DNA of 64,000 nt, from the NCBI RefSeq assembly GCF_035918095.1, contig NZ_CP109137.1, positions 2,978,001 through 3,042,000 on the forward strand, read 5' to 3'. The notes beneath the pieces are model-generated. The model was not told the DNA's origin. It saw only the letters and a list, made by a program, of their open reading frames with translations, and searched no databases. Numbering within the stretch: the stretch's first letter is position 1; each line of letters begins with the position of its first letter. This document shows positions 26,242 through 37,231 of the stretch, one piece after another. The translations under genes were made by a program, and so were the position numbers. The stretch is from Streptomyces sp. NBC_01750. GTDB taxonomy: Bacteria > Actinomycetota > Actinomycetes > Streptomycetales > Streptomycetaceae.

Positions 26242-28215
26242 CTACCGCGCCTTGAGCACCAGCAACGCCAGATCGTCCTCCGGCGGCGCCTCCCCGAACT
26301 CGTACACCGCCTGTTTGATCCGCTCCGCGACCCCTTGCGCGGTCAGGCCCGCGCAGCCGGCGAGCACCCGGGCGAGCCCGTCCTCGTCGTCGAACATCCG
26401 CGTCCCCGAGCGCCGCTCCGTCACCCCGTCCGTGACGCAGAGAAGGGTGTCCCCGGGCTCCAGGTCGAAAGTCTGGCTCTGGTACGCGACGTCCTCGACG
26501 ACCCCGAGCAGCACCTGCGACTCGGCCGCGGTGAGCACCCGGCCGTCGGGCCGCAGCAGCAGCGGCAGCGGATGTCCGGCGCTCGCCAGCGTGCAGCGGA
26601 CGCCTCCGCCGACCCGGGGCGAGGGCACCAGCTCGCCGTAGAGCAGGGACAGGAACCGCGCCTGCGGACCCTCCGGGACGCCCTGACCGCCCGCTGCCAC
26701 GACCATCAGCGCGGCCGACTCCGCCGCCTCCATAGCGTCGTCGAGGAGCAGTCCGTTGAGCCGGTCCAGCACCTGACCGACCTGGTACCCCTCGCGGGCG
26801 AGCAGCCGCAGCCAGGGCCGGGCGAGGCCGGTGACGACCGCCGCCTCGGGTCCGCTGCCCTGGACGTCGCCGAGCATGAAGCACCAGCGGCCGCCCGAGC
26901 CGGCCGGGAAGATGTCGTAGAAGTCGCCGCCCGCGACGCCGTCGTCGCTCGGCTCGTACACCAGGAACCGGTCGACGCCGGGGATCTCCCCGACCTTGCC
27001 GGGCAGCAGACCGCGCTGCAGGACCCGGCTGATGGTGGCCTGCCGGGTGTACTGGCGGGCCGCGCTGATCGCGAGAGCCACCCGCCGTGCGAAGTCCGCG
27101 ATCAGCGCGGTCGCTTCGTCGGGTACGCGTGCGAGGCCGTACCGCGCCACCAGCAGGGTGCCGAGCCCGCGTCCGCCCGTGGCCAGGCGGTAGGCGACGG
27201 CCGAGCCCTCACCGGCACCCGGTTCGCCGTCACCGGGCCAGGGGATCGGTACGGGCCCGTTGCCCGCGGCCTCGGGCAGCAGCGGCGGCTCCTTGCCCAG
27301 GGCATCGCGCAGCTGCTCCGTACGGGACTCGTCGCTGTGCCAGACCCGGGCGAGCCGCTGCGCGGCCCCCGCTCCGCCGCCCGCGCCGCAGCCGGACCCC
27401 GGCCGTCCCGCCTCGCTGTCCAGCCAGATCGCGCACCAGTCGGCGAGCCTCGGTACCAGCAGCTGCCCGGCGAGCGCCGCGACCATGTCCTCGTCGAGCT
27501 GTCCGGCGAGCAGGTCGGATGCCTCGGCGAGGAAGGAGAGGGCGCCGCGGCTGATCCAGTCCTGGTCCTCGCGCACGGTGCGCCGGGGCGAGGGGGCGAG
27601 GATCTCGGCGGCGCGCAGTCCGCGTTGCAGCGCGGGTTCGGCGCCGGGGAGCGGGCAGGTGTCCCAGCCGTCGACGGGCAGACGGGCCCAGACGGTCTTG
27701 AGGCCGGAGCGGTAGGTGATGCCCCAGCGCTCGGCGAGGGCGGCGACGAGATGGAGGCCGCGCCCGTACTCGGGCGTGCCGGAGCGTTCCTCGGCGCCGT
27801 GCGGGTCGTTGCGTACGGCCCTGGCGGGGTGGTGGTCGGAGACCTCGAGCACGAGGGCCGCGGGCTCGACGTCCGCCGACTCCTCCAGCCTGCAGAGGAG
27901 TTCGACGGTGGTGCCCGCGTGCACGACGGCGTTGGTGACGAGTTCGTTGACGATGAGAACGGCGTCGTCGGCGAGCCGGTCCGTACTGTGACTGCCCGGC
28001 GGGCACCCCCCGGACCCGCGGCAGAAGGCGCAGGTGGCGAGCATTCCGAGGTTGGTCCAGTCGGCGATGGCGGCGCGCACGAAGCGGCGCGCGGCGGACG
28101 GTGCGAGAGGGTTGCCGGGCAGGCTGGTGCGAGCGACTGAACGTGCGTCATCCCGCAGGGGGTACAACGGCGTTGTGCGGTGAACGGTCTCGCGCTGCAT
28201 CGGAAGGGACCCCAC
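26242..28215 (-). CDS. Anti-sigma-type ATPase / GAF-like / SpoIIE phosphatase fusion
   Basis: This encodes 657 residues from GTG 28215, seven bases after AGGAG. Residues ~20-155 are an HATPase_c_2 domain of the RsbW kind (LIVNELVTNAVVHAG, then YGRGLHLVAALAERWG), with a Cys-rich insert C-A-F-C-R-G-S-G-G-C. A GAF-like middle (~210-390) is followed by the PP2C-type SpoIIE phosphatase (~415-650: PSDDGVAGGDFYDIF, LGDVQGSGPEAA, GDTLLCVTDGVTERR, EDDLALLVLKA). Metal-binding Asp residues are intact. Such proteins control sigma-factor partner switching through anti-sigma-antagonist phosphorylation. The gene is divergent from the HAMP-array kinase. Confidence 0.9.
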   Translation of the reverse strand: MGSLPMQRETVHRTTPLYPLRDDARSVARTSLPGNPLAPSAARRFVRAAIADWTNLGMLATCAFCRGSGGCPPGSHSTDRLADDAVLIVNELVTNAVVHAGTTVELLCRLEESADVEPAALVLEVSDHHPARAVRNDPHGAEERSGTPEYGRGLHLVAALAERWGITYRSGLKTVWARLPVDGWDTCPLPGAEPALQRGLRAAEILAPSPRRTVREDQDWISRGALSFLAEASDLLAGQLDEDMVAALAGQLLVPRLADWCAIWLDSEAGRPGSGCGAGGGAGAAQRLARVWHSDESRTEQLRDALGKEPPLLPEAAGNGPVPIPWPGDGEPGAGEGSAVAYRLATGGRGLGTLLVARYGLARVPDEATALIADFARRVALAISAARQYTRQATISRVLQRGLLPGKVGEIPGVDRFLVYEPSDDGVAGGDFYDIFPAGSGGRWCFMLGDVQGSGPEAAVVTGLARPWLRLLAREGYQVGQVLDRLNGLLLDDAMEAAESAALMVVAAGGQGVPEGPQARFLSLLYGELVPSPRVGGGVRCTLASAGHPLPLLLRPDGRVLTAAESQVLLGVVEDVAYQSQTFDLEPGDTLLCVTDGVTERRSGTRMFDDEDGLARVLAGCAGLTAQGVAERIKQAVYEFGEAPPEDDLALLVLKAR

Positions 28216-28317
28216 TGTGCGGCTCCTGGTCGGTTCTGGCAATGCGCCGCTTATGACACCGACAGAGTGACAGACTGAGCCTGCTCATAAGCGCCGAGTC
28301 ACCGAAGTGGGCGGATT

Positions 28318-31300
28318 ATGAACAGAGAAAGTGCGTTGCCCTCCCCTCAGGCGGCGTCCCGGTTGCCTGCGGAGTCCTCGCCGCCGTCTGCCGACGGCGG
28401 CTGGATCCGCGCCTCGGAGCTGCGCCCGCTGCTGACCGCGATGACGACCCTGCGCGACGGGGACTTTCATGTGCGGATGGCCGAGGTCCATGAGGGCGTG
28501 CCCGCCGAACTGGCGGCGATGTTCAACCAGATCGCCGTGCGCAACCAGCACTTCACGGACGAGCTGTCGCGGGTGCGCAGGGAGGTCGTACGGCACGGAC
28601 GGCTCGACGACCGGCTGTCGGCCAGCCCCGGCCAGGGCGCCTGGACCTCCGGTGTCATCAGTACGAACGCGCTGCTGGACGCCTTGGTGGTGCCCGCCGC
28701 GAACGCCACCCGCGTGCTGGATGCGGTGGCCGGCGGCGATCTGACCCAGCGCGTCGATCTGCACGACGGCAACCGTCAGTTGCGCGGCGATCTACGCCGG
28801 CTCGGCCGTGCGGTGAACAAGATGGTCGATCAGCTGTCGCTGTTCACCAGCGAGGTGACGCGGGTGGCGCGCGAGGTGGGCACGGAGGGCCGGCTCGGCG
28901 GACGCGCCAAGGTTCAGGGTCTTTCGGGCAGTTGGCGGGACGTCACCGAGGCGGTCAACACCATGGCCTCCCGGCTGACCGCGCAGGTGCGGGACATCGC
29001 CGCGGTGACCACGGCGGTGGCCCGCGGCGATCTGACCCGCACGGTCACGGTCGAGGCGACCGGCGAACTCCTTGAGCTGAAGCTCACCGTCAACACCATG
29101 GTCGACCAGCTCTCCGCCTTCGCCGACGAGGTCACCAGGGTCGCCCGCGAGGTCGGCACGGAAGGCCAGTTGGGTGGCCGCGCCCAGGTCCGCGGTGTTT
29201 CCGGGGTCTGGAAGGACCTCACGGACAATGTCAACTTCATGGCGTCCAACCTGACCAGTCAGGTCCGCAACATCGCGCAGGTCACCACCGCCGTCGCCAA
29301 CGGCGACCTCTCCCAGAAGATCACTGTGGACGCCCAGGGCGAGATCCTGGAGCTCAAATCGACCATCAACACCATGGTCGACCAGCTCTCCGCCTTCGCC
29401 GACGAGGTCACCAGGGTCGCCCGCGAGGTCGGCACGGAAGGCAACCTCGGCGGCCGCGCCCAGGTCCGCGGCGTCTCCGGCGTCTGGAAGGACCTCACCG
29501 AGAACGTCAACTTCATGGCGGACAATCTCACTTCACAGGTCCGCAATATCGCCCTCGTGTCGACGGCCGTCGCCCAGGGCGACCTCGGCAAGAAGATCAC
29601 GGTCGAGGCGAAGGGCGAGATCCTGGAGCTCAAATCGACGATCAACACCATGGTCGACCAGCTCTCCGCCTTCGCCGACGAGGTCACCAGGGTCGCCCGC
29701 GAGGTCGGCACGGAAGGCAACCTCGGCGGCCAGGCCCAGGTCCGCGGCGTCTCCGGCGTCTGGAAGGACCTCACGGACAACGTCAACTTCATGGCGTCCA
29801 ACCTGACCAGTCAGGTCCGCAACATCGCGCAGGTCACCACCGCCGTCGCCAACGGCGACCTCTCCAAGAAGATCACCGTGGACGCCCGCGGCGAGATCCT
29901 GGAGCTGAAGGACACCGTCAATACGATGGTGGAGCAGCTGCGCGCCTTCGCCGACGAGGTCACCAGGGTCGCCCGCGAGGTCGGCACCGACGGCCGGCTG
30001 GGCGGCCGCGCCCAGGTTCTCGGCGTCACCGGCCTGTGGAAGGACCTGACGGACAACGTCAACTACATGGCCGACAACCTCACTTCACAAGTGCGGAACA
30101 TCGCCCAGGTGGCGACGGCCGTGGCGCAGGGCGACCTTTCCAAGAAGATCGACGTGGACGCGCGCGGCGAGATCCTGGAGCTCAAGACCACCATCAACAC
30201 CATGGTGGACACGCTCTCCTCGTTCTCCTCCGAGGTCACCAGGGTGGCCCGCGAGGTCGGCTCCGAGGGCCAGCTCGGCGGCCAGGCGCGGGTCGAGGGC
30301 GTGTACGGCACCTGGAAGCGGCTGACGACGAACGTCAATGAGCTGGCGCTCAACCTCACCACCCAGGTCCGCGCCATCGCCGAGGTGGCGTCCGCCGTCG
30401 CCCAGGGCGACATGTCCCGGTCGATCACGGTCGAGACCCGCGGCGAGGTCTCCGAGCTGAAGGACAACATCAATCTGATGGTGTCCAACCTCCGCGAGAC
30501 CACCCGCGCCAAGGACTGGCTGGAGTCCAATCTCGCCCGCCTCGCCGGTCTGATGCAGGGCCACCGCGATCTGATGGAGGTCGCCGACCTCATCCTGCGC
30601 GAGCTGACCCCGCTGGTGAACGCGCAGTACGGCGCGTTCTTCCTGGCCGACCCCGACGCCGACGGCGCTCCGTCCCACACCACGTCCACCACCAAGGGAC
30701 TGGCGTTCATCGCCGGTTACGGCTCGGCCCAGTCGGCCACCATAGACACCACCGGGATGCCGGGCCACGGCCTGGTGCGCCAGGCGGCCCTGGAGAAGAA
30801 GCGGATCCTCCTCGAGGAAGCACCGCCGGACTACATCAAGATCAACTCCGGTCTGGGCGAGGCGTCGCCGGCCAGCGTCGTCATCATCCCGATCCTCTTC
30901 GAGGACAAACTGCTCGGCGTCATCGAACTGGCGTCCTTCTCCCGCTTCTCCGACGTCCACCTGGCCTTCTTCGACCAGTTCGTGAACACCATCGGTGTCG
31001 CGATCAACACCATCATCGCCAACTCCCGTACGGAGTCACTGCTCGGCGAGTCCCAGCGGCTCGCGGTCCAGCTCCAGGAGCGCTCCGACGAGCTCCAGCG
31101 CCAGCAGGGCGAACTGCAGCGCTCCAACGCCGAGCTGGAGGAGAAGGCCGCACTGCTCGCGACCTCCTCGCAGTACAAGTCGGAGTTCCTGGCGAACATG
31201 TCGCACGAACTGCGCACGCCGCTGAACTCCCTCCTCATCCTGGCCCGGCTGCTCTCCGACAACCCGGACGGCCATCTCTCCGACCAGGAAGTGCAGTTCG

Positions 31301-32544
31301 CCACCACGATCCACCGCTCGGGCTCCGACCTGCTCCAGCTGATCAACGACATTCTGGACCTGTCGAAGATCGAGGCCGGCCGGATGGACGTACGCCCGAA
31401 GAAACTGCCGCTGATCAAGGTGCTCGACTATGTCCACGCCACGTTCCGTCCGATCACCCTCGACCGCGGGCTCGCCTTCGAGGTCGCGGTCGGCGAGGAC
31501 GTACCGCGCGAGATGTACTCCGACGAGCAGCGACTCCAGCAGATTCTGCGCAATCTGCTCTCCAACGCCATCAAGTTCACCTCCTCCGGCCGCGTCGAAC
31601 TGAGGGTGGAGAGGGTCAAGGACCCCGACGACAAGCTGCTCAAGGGCATCGACGACCTGATCGCCTTCGCCGTGGCCGACACCGGCATCGGTATCGCCCC
31701 GGAGAAGCTCCCGGTGATCTTCGAGGCGTTCCAGCAGGCCGACGGCACGACCAACCGCAAGTACGGCGGAACAGGCCTCGGCCTGTCCATCAGCCGGGAG
31801 ATCGCCGGGCTGCTCGGCGGCCGCATCATCGCCGAGAGCGAGCCGGGCCGTGGATCCACCTTCACGCTGTACGTCCCCGTCCTGTACCCCGGCCATGCCG
31901 GCGGCGAGAGCGACGGCTCCCATGACGGCCACGACATCCATGACATGCCGCTGGCCGCGCCCGAGCGGCACCACAGCGAGCCTGTGCCGCGCCCGGACCC
32001 GGAGGACGGCTGGCCCACGACGAACAAGCTGGAGGAGTGGAAGTCGGGCCGGGCGGGCCGGATCCTGCCGGGCCGCCGCGTCCTCATCGTCGACGACGAC
32101 ATCCGCAACGTCTTCGCGCTCACCCATGTGCTCGGCAGAGTGGGCATGCCCGTGCTCTACGCGGAGAACGGCCGGGAAGGCATCGAGACACTCGAGCGCA
32201 ACCCCGACGTCGAACTGATCCTGATGGACATCATGATGCCCGAGATGGACGGGTACGAGACGATCGAGGCCATACGGCGCAGCCCGCTCTGGACCGACCT
32301 CCCGATCATCGCCCTCACCGCCAAGGCAATGCCGGGCGACCGCGAGAAGTCGATCGCGCAGGGCGCCAACGACTACGTACCGAAGCCGGTCGACGTCGAC
32401 CGTCTGCTGACCGTCGTCTGTTCCGTGCTGGATCCGGAGAGTGGAACGGCCGGGCCGGACAGTGCGCCATTGGCCGCAGAACCTGCAATACCGGGGCAGC
32501 CGATCGGCGATGGGAACCCGACTGCCCCGCCGACGATCACGTGA
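28318..32544 (+). CDS. Soluble HAMP-array hybrid histidine kinase
   Basis: This encodes 1408 residues with no membrane segment or signal peptide. After ~170 residues come six exact-length 92-residue HAMP-type units (170-721). A GAF domain (~750-900), a coiled coil, HisKA with His963 in the H-box [10 protein letters not shown], and HATPase_c (N-box ~1079-1083; [11 protein letters not shown] and [12 protein letters not shown]) follow. A receiver domain (~1255-1380) with phospho-acceptor Asp1304 closes the protein. The layout resembles fungal Nik1-type (group III) osmosensing kinases. The start codon has only a weak GGGCGG site. A response regulator follows 10 bases after the stop. The signal sensed is unknown. 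Confidence 0.93.
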   Translation: MNRESALPSPQAASRLPAESSPPSADGGWIRASELRPLLTAMTTLRDGDFHVRMAEVHEGVPAELAAMFNQIAVRNQHFTDELSRVRREVVRHGRLDDRLSASPGQGAWTSGVISTNALLDALVVPAANATRVLDAVAGGDLTQRVDLHDGNRQLRGDLRRLGRAVNKMVDQLSLFTSEVTRVAREVGTEGRLGGRAKVQGLSGSWRDVTEAVNTMASRLTAQVRDIAAVTTAVARGDLTRTVTVEATGELLELKLTVNTMVDQLSAFADEVTRVAREVGTEGQLGGRAQVRGVSGVWKDLTDNVNFMASNLTSQVRNIAQVTTAVANGDLSQKITVDAQGEILELKSTINTMVDQLSAFADEVTRVAREVGTEGNLGGRAQVRGVSGVWKDLTENVNFMADNLTSQVRNIALVSTAVAQGDLGKKITVEAKGEILELKSTINTMVDQLSAFADEVTRVAREVGTEGNLGGQAQVRGVSGVWKDLTDNVNFMASNLTSQVRNIAQVTTAVANGDLSKKITVDARGEILELKDTVNTMVEQLRAFADEVTRVAREVGTDGRLGGRAQVLGVTGLWKDLTDNVNYMADNLTSQVRNIAQVATAVAQGDLSKKIDVDARGEILELKTTINTMVDTLSSFSSEVTRVAREVGSEGQLGGQARVEGVYGTWKRLTTNVNELALNLTTQVRAIAEVASAVAQGDMSRSITVETRGEVSELKDNINLMVSNLRETTRAKDWLESNLARLAGLMQGHRDLMEVADLILRELTPLVNAQYGAFFLADPDADGAPSHTTSTTKGLAFIAGYGSAQSATIDTTGMPGHGLVRQAALEKKRILLEEAPPDYIKINSGLGEASPASVVIIPILFEDKLLGVIELASFSRFSDVHLAFFDQFVNTIGVAINTIIANSRTESLLGESQRLAVQLQERSDELQRQQGELQRSNAELEEKAALLATSSQYKSEFLANMSHELRTPLNSLLILARLLSDNPDGHLSDQEVQFATTIHRSGSDLLQLINDILDLSKIEAGRMDVRPKKLPLIKVLDYVHATFRPITLDRGLAFEVAVGEDVPREMYSDEQRLQQILRNLLSNAIKFTSSGRVELRVERVKDPDDKLLKGIDDLIAFAVADTGIGIAPEKLPVIFEAFQQADGTTNRKYGGTGLGLSISREIAGLLGGRIIAESEPGRGSTFTLYVPVLYPGHAGGESDGSHDGHDIHDMPLAAPERHHSEPVPRPDPEDGWPTTNKLEEWKSGRAGRILPGRRVLIVDDDIRNVFALTHVLGRVGMPVLYAENGREGIETLERNPDVELILMDIMMPEMDGYETIEAIRRSPLWTDLPIIALTAKAMPGDREKSIAQGANDYVPKPVDVDRLLTVVCSVLDPESGTAGPDSAPLAAEPAIPGQPIGDGNPTAPPTIT
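28825..30480 (+). repeat. Six tandem 276-bp in-frame HAMP units
   Basis: Exactly six 92-codon units run back to back inside the kinase gene, each starting at the Val of a [24 protein letters not shown] block and ending at N-T-M or N-L-M. The third to fifth are the most alike at both protein and DNA level, with long identical stretches. The first and last are more diverged. The pattern indicates duplication and homogenisation, and the near-identical stretches could recombine. Confidence 0.9.
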
Positions 32545-32554
32545 GGCAGACACG

Positions 32555-33139
32555 ATGAGCACAGAGGCACCCACCGCCGACCGCGCGAGCATCCTCCTGG
32601 TGGACGACATGGAGGACAATCTCGTGGCCCTCGAGGCAGTACTGGGGTCCCTCAACGAACCGCTGGTCCGGGCCCGTTCGGGGGAGGAGGCGATGAAGGC
32701 GCTGCTGCGGCAGAAGTTCGCGGTGGTCCTGCTGGATGTGCGGATGCCCGGCATGGACGGCTTCGAGACAGCGTCCAACATCAAGCGGCTCGACCAGACG
32801 AAGGACGTCCCGATCATCTTCCTGACCGGGACGGACGCCGACAGTGGCTATGCCTTCCGGGGTTACGCAACCGGGGCGGCGGACTTCCTCACCAAACCGT
32901 TCGATCCCTGGGTGCTGCGCGCCAAGGTGAATGTCTTCCTCGAACTGCACCGCAAGAACCGCCAGTTGGAGCGGATGCTGGCACAGGAGCAGGAGCAGCT
33001 GGGCCAGATGTCGAAGCGGCTGAGTGCGATCGAGAGCGAGCTGGACAGGAGCGGCCCGAGCGACATACCGGAGGTGCGGGTGCAGTTGACCCGGGTGGAG
33101 GAGATCCTGAGGGACCTGCGCCGCGGGCGGAGCCAGTAG
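32555..33139 (+). CDS. Response regulator with C-terminal coiled coil
   Basis: This encodes 194 residues from ATG 32555; its GAGG site overlaps the kinase stop. The receiver domain spans ~10-130 with acidic pocket D17/D18, phospho-acceptor Asp61 (VVLLDVRMPGMDG), and the conserved Lys in FLTKPF. Residues ~130-194 are a charged coiled coil (RKNRQLERMLAQEQEQ, later LTRVEEILRDLRRG) instead of a DNA-binding domain. It is therefore probably a protein-interaction output, or a phosphotransfer partner of the adjacent hybrid kinase. Confidence 0.92.
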   Translation: MSTEAPTADRASILLVDDMEDNLVALEAVLGSLNEPLVRARSGEEAMKALLRQKFAVVLLDVRMPGMDGFETASNIKRLDQTKDVPIIFLTGTDADSGYAFRGYATGAADFLTKPFDPWVLRAKVNVFLELHRKNRQLERMLAQEQEQLGQMSKRLSAIESELDRSGPSDIPEVRVQLTRVEEILRDLRRGRSQ

Positions 33140-33140
33140 C

Positions 33141-33173
33141 CCCGCCCGCGGCACATTCGGTCCCGCGGGCGGG
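33141..33173. terminator. Bidirectional terminator hairpin
   Basis: CCCGCCCGCGG (33141-33151) pairs perfectly with CCGCGGGCGGG (33163-33173) around an 11-base loop. It lies between the convergent response regulator and acyl-CoA ligase genes. No T-run is present, as is common in Streptomyces. Confidence 0.65.
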
Positions 33174-33208
33174 CTCCCGCCCGCCGGCCGGTCCTACGCC
33201 TCGCGCGG

Positions 33209-35098
33209 TTACGACTCGCGGGAGCCTGCGTACATGTCCTCGATGAGGTCCTTGTACTCGCGCTCGACGACCGGCCGCTTCAGCTTGAGGCTGGGCGTCA
33301 GCTCGCCGTGCTCGATGTCCAGGTCCCGCGGGAGCAGGCGGAACTTCTTGATCGTCTGCCAGCGCTGCAGCCCCTCGTTGAGCCGCTTCACATAGCCCTC
33401 GATGAGCTGCTCGGCCTCCTTGGTGGCGACCACCTCGGCGTACGGCTTGCCGTCCAGGCCGTTCTCCTTGGCCCAGCCGAGGATGGTCGGCTCGTCCAGC
33501 GCGATCAGCGCGGTGCAGAAGTTACGGTCCGCGCCGTGCACCAGGATGTTGGAGACGAACGGGCACACCGCCTTGAACTGGCCCTCGACCTCGGCCGGCG
33601 CGATGTACTTACCGCCGGAGGTCTTGATCAGGTCCTTCTTGCGGTCCGTGATGCGCAGGTAGCCGTCCTCGGACAGTTCTCCGATGTCACCGGTGTGGAA
33701 CCAGCCGTCGGATTCGAGGACTTCGGCGGTCTTCTCGGGCAGGCGGTGGTAGCCCTCCATGATGCCGGGGCCGCGCAGCAGGATCTCGCCGTCGTCGGCG
33801 ATACGCACCTCGGTGCCGGGCAGCGGCTTGCCTACGGTGCCCGTGCGGTACGCCTCGCCCGGGTTGACGAAGGACGCGGCGCTGGACTCCGTGAGGCCGT
33901 AGCCCTCGAGGATGTGGATACCTGCGCCGGCGAAGAAGTAGCCGATGTCGGGCGCGAGCGCGGCCGAGCCGGAAACCGCAGCGCGCAGATTGCCGCCGAA
34001 GGCCTCGCGCAGCTTGGAGTAGACGAGCACGTCGGCGACCTTGTGCTTGGCGGTGAGTCCGAAGGGCGCGGAGGCCGAGCCCGTACGGCGGAAGTTGTCC
34101 TGCGCGACCTTGGCGTACTCGCGGGCGACCCCGGCCGCCCACTGGAAGATCTTGTACTTCGCGCCACCGCCGGCCCGCGCCTTGGCCGCGACTCCGTTGT
34201 AGACCTTCTCGAAGATGCGCGGCACGGCCGCCATGTACGTCGGCCGGACCACCGGCAGATTCTCGATGATCTTGTCGACCCGGCCGTCGACGGCGGTGAC
34301 ATGGCCGACTTCGATCTGCCCGGAGGTCAGCACCTTGCCGAAGACATGGGCGAGCGGCAGCCAGAGGTACTGCACGTCGTCCTTGCTGATCAGCCCGGTC
34401 GCGGCGGTCGCCCTGGCCATGTAGGACCAGTTGTCGTGCGGCAGCCGCACACCCTTGGGCCGGCCCGTGGTGCCGGAGGTGTAGATCAGCGTGGCCAGCT
34501 GGTCGGCCCTGATCGCATCGACCCGCTCCTTGACGGAGTCCGGGTGCTTGGCGAGGTACTCCGCGCCGCGGGCTTCCAGGTCGGCAAGCGAAAGCACCCA
34601 GCCCTCGGGGTCGCTCTCGTCCGGCTCCACACCCTTCGCGTCGACGACCACGACGTGCTTCAGGTCCTGCAGCTCGGCCCGCCTTTCACGCGCCTTGGCC
34701 AGCTGGGAGGCATCCTCGGCGATCAGCACCCGGCTCTCGGAGTCGGAGAGGATGTACGCCGATTCCTCGGCGTTGGTGGACGGGTAGATCGTGGTGGTCG
34801 CACCGCCCGCGCACATCACGCCGAGGTCGGCGAGGATCCACTCGACCCGGGTTGAGGAGGCGAGCGCGACGCGCTCCTCGGGGCGTACCCCCAGGGCGAT
34901 CAGTCCGGCCGCGATGGCGTAGACCCGCTCTGCGGCCTGCCCCCAGGTCAGGGCCTTCCAGTCGTCGGGCCCCTGACCGGTGGCGGGGGCCACCGGATAG
35001 CGGTAGGCCTCGGCGTCCGGCGTAGCCGCCACGCGCTCGGTGAAGAGACACGCCACGGACGGCGGTCGGTTCTCGATCAGGGTCTTTGTGTCGCTCAC
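33209..35098 (-). CDS. Long-chain fatty-acid-CoA ligase
   Basis: This encodes 629 residues from GTG 35098 (VSDTKTLIENRPPSV), preceded by GGAGGA; the ATG at 35161 is a less likely start. The AMP-binding motif is IYTSGTTGRPKG. The linker and catalytic motifs GYGLTESSA, GWFHTGDIG and DRKKDLIKTSGGKYI are all present. It activates free long-chain fatty acids to acyl-CoA for beta-oxidation or lipid synthesis. It stands alone as a transcription unit between two terminators. It lacks a signal peptide and is probably cytoplasmic or loosely membrane-associated. Confidence 0.92.
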   Translation of the reverse strand: MSDTKTLIENRPPSVACLFTERVAATPDAEAYRYPVAPATGQGPDDWKALTWGQAAERVYAIAAGLIALGVRPEERVALASSTRVEWILADLGVMCAGGATTTIYPSTNAEESAYILSDSESRVLIAEDASQLAKARERRAELQDLKHVVVVDAKGVEPDESDPEGWVLSLADLEARGAEYLAKHPDSVKERVDAIRADQLATLIYTSGTTGRPKGVRLPHDNWSYMARATAATGLISKDDVQYLWLPLAHVFGKVLTSGQIEVGHVTAVDGRVDKIIENLPVVRPTYMAAVPRIFEKVYNGVAAKARAGGGAKYKIFQWAAGVAREYAKVAQDNFRRTGSASAPFGLTAKHKVADVLVYSKLREAFGGNLRAAVSGSAALAPDIGYFFAGAGIHILEGYGLTESSAASFVNPGEAYRTGTVGKPLPGTEVRIADDGEILLRGPGIMEGYHRLPEKTAEVLESDGWFHTGDIGELSEDGYLRITDRKKDLIKTSGGKYIAPAEVEGQFKAVCPFVSNILVHGADRNFCTALIALDEPTILGWAKENGLDGKPYAEVVATKEAEQLIEGYVKRLNEGLQRWQTIKKFRLLPRDLDIEHGELTPSLKLKRPVVEREYKDLIEDMYAGSRES

Positions 35099-35309
35099 GA
35101 CGTCCTCCGGGCCTGCGGCAGCACTGCACGAGTGGCTGTTGTTTAACTGGCGAGTAACCATCGAGCCGTGCTCAGGGTAGAGCGCCCGGGACCTGCGCGT
35201 AAGGGGCTACGGGCTGCCGCTTGATAACGAACGGAACGCTCGGCCGGTGGCTGGAACCGCTGGTCGGTGTATCCATCACCTATCGGGTGATGCGTCCGCA
35301 GCCATGCGA

Positions 35310-35341
35310 AAAGCGCCCGTCCGGACCCCGGCGGGCGCTTT
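35310..35341 (-). terminator. Terminator downstream of lepA
   Basis: AAAGCGCCCG (35310-35319) pairs with CGGGCGCTTT (35332-35341). On the minus strand the stem is followed by a short T-rich TTTTCGC stretch. It ends the lepA transcript 24 bases past the stop codon. The remaining gene-free stretch 35099-35309 should hold the acyl-CoA ligase promoter; I see no other feature there. Confidence 0.7.
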
Positions 35342-35365
35342 CGCTTGTCTGCTGCGAGGGTGCGG

Positions 35366-37231
35366 CTACTTCTTTGCCTTGCCGCCGTCGTCGCTGGACA
35401 GCACGGCGATGAAGGCCTCCTGCGGCACCTCGACGCTGCCGACCATCTTCATCCGCTTCTTGCCTTCCTTCTGCTTCTCGAGCAGCTTCCGCTTACGGGA
35501 GATGTCACCGCCGTAGCACTTGGCGAGGACGTCCTTGCGGATGGCGCGGATGGTCTCGCGGGCGATGACGCGCGAGCCGATCGCGGCCTGGATGGGCACC
35601 TCGAAGGCCTGCCGCGGGATGAGCTCCCTGAGCTTGGCGACGAGCCTTACTCCATACGCGTACGCCGCGTCCCGGTGCGTGATGGCGGAGAAGGCGTCGA
35701 CCTTGTCGCCGTGCAGCAGGATGTCGACCTTGACGAGCTGGGCGGCCTGCTCGCCGGTGGGCTCGTAGTCGAGGGAGGCGTAGCCGCGCGTCTTGGACTT
35801 CAGCTGGTCGAAGAAATCGAAGACGATCTCGGCGAGCGGGAGGGTGTAGCGGATCTCGACCCGGTCCTCGGAGAGGTAGTCCATGCCGAGCAGCGTGCCG
35901 CGGCGGGTCTGGCAGAGCTCCATGATCGAGCCGATGAACTCGCTCGGCGCGAGGATCGTGGCCCGCACGACCGGCTCGTGCACGTCGGAGATCTTGCCCT
36001 CGGGGAACTCGCTCGGGTTGGTGACGGTGTGCTCGGTGCCGTCCTCCATGACCACGCGGTAGACCACGTTCGGCGCGGTGGCGATCAGATCGAGGCCGAA
36101 CTCGCGCTCCAGGCGCTCGCGGATCACGTCCAGGTGGAGCAGGCCGAGGAAGCCCACACGGAAACCGAAACCGAGGGCGGCGGAGGTCTCCGGCTCGTAG
36201 ACCAGCGCGGCGTCATTGAGCTGAAGCTTGTCGAGGGCGTCGCGCAGCTCGGGGTAGTCCGAGCCGTCCAGCGGATAGAGGCCGGAGAACACCATCGGCT
36301 TGGGGTCCTTGTAGCCGCCGAGCGGCTCGGTGGCGCCCTTGCTCAGCGAGGTGATCGTGTCACCGACCTTGGACTGACGCACGTCCTTCACGCCGGTGAT
36401 GATGTAGCCCACCTCGCCGACGCCGACGCCGTCGGCCGGGGTCATCTCCGGAGAGGAGACACCGATCTCCAGCAGCTCGTGGGTGGCGCCGGTGGACATC
36501 ATCCTGATGCGCTCGCGCTTGTTGAGCTGCCCGTCGACGACTCGTACGTACGTCACCACACCGCGGTACGAGTCATAGACGGAGTCGAAGATCATTGCGC
36601 GGGCGGGTGCGTCGGCGACGCCGACCGGGGCCGGGACGTCGCGGACCACGCGGTCCAGCAGGGCCTCCACGCCGACGCCGGTCTTGGCCGAGACCTTGAG
36701 GACGTCCTCCGGCTGGCAGCCGATGAGGTTGGCGAGCTCCTCGGAGAACTTCTCCGGCTGCGCGGCCGGCAGGTCGATCTTGTTGAGCACCGGGACGATC
36801 GTGAGGTCGTTCTCCATCGCCAGGTAGAGGTTGGCGAGGGTCTGAGCCTCGATGCCCTGCGCCGCGTCGACCAGCAGGACGGTGCCCTCGCAGGCCGCGA
36901 GCGATCGGGAGACCTCATAGGTGAAGTCCACGTGGCCCGGGGTGTCGATCATGTTGAGGATGTGGGTCGTGTTGTGACCCTCGCCCTCGCTGGGCGACCA
37001 CGGCAGACGGACCGCCTGGGACTTGATCGTGATGCCGCGCTCGCGCTCGATGTCCATGCGGTCGAGGTACTGAGCGCGCATCTGCCGCTGATCGACCACT
37101 CCGGTCAGCTGGAGCATCCGGTCGGCAAGCGTCGACTTGCCGTGGTCGATGTGCGCGATGATGCAGAAATTGCGGATCAGCGCCGGGTCGGTACGGCTCG
37201 GCTCGGGCACGTTGGTAGGAGTCGCGGGCAC
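35366..37231 (-). CDS. lepA: Elongation factor 4 (LepA) GTPase
   Basis: This encodes 621 residues from GTG 37231, seven bases after AGGA. GTPase motifs are [13 protein letters not shown] (G1), ERGITIKSQ (G2), DTPGHVDF (G3) and NKIDLPAA (G4). The C-terminal LepA-specific domain is complete to the Lys-rich [17 protein letters not shown] and the end. LepA is a ribosome-associated translational GTPase. It is divergent from rpsT with a 234-base promoter region between, a conserved actinobacterial arrangement. Confidence 0.96.
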   Translation of the reverse strand: MPATPTNVPEPSRTDPALIRNFCIIAHIDHGKSTLADRMLQLTGVVDQRQMRAQYLDRMDIERERGITIKSQAVRLPWSPSEGEGHNTTHILNMIDTPGHVDFTYEVSRSLAACEGTVLLVDAAQGIEAQTLANLYLAMENDLTIVPVLNKIDLPAAQPEKFSEELANLIGCQPEDVLKVSAKTGVGVEALLDRVVRDVPAPVGVADAPARAMIFDSVYDSYRGVVTYVRVVDGQLNKRERIRMMSTGATHELLEIGVSSPEMTPADGVGVGEVGYIITGVKDVRQSKVGDTITSLSKGATEPLGGYKDPKPMVFSGLYPLDGSDYPELRDALDKLQLNDAALVYEPETSAALGFGFRVGFLGLLHLDVIRERLEREFGLDLIATAPNVVYRVVMEDGTEHTVTNPSEFPEGKISDVHEPVVRATILAPSEFIGSIMELCQTRRGTLLGMDYLSEDRVEIRYTLPLAEIVFDFFDQLKSKTRGYASLDYEPTGEQAAQLVKVDILLHGDKVDAFSAITHRDAAYAYGVRLVAKLRELIPRQAFEVPIQAAIGSRVIARETIRAIRKDVLAKCYGGDISRKRKLLEKQKEGKKRMKMVGSVEVPQEAFIAVLSSDDGGKAKK

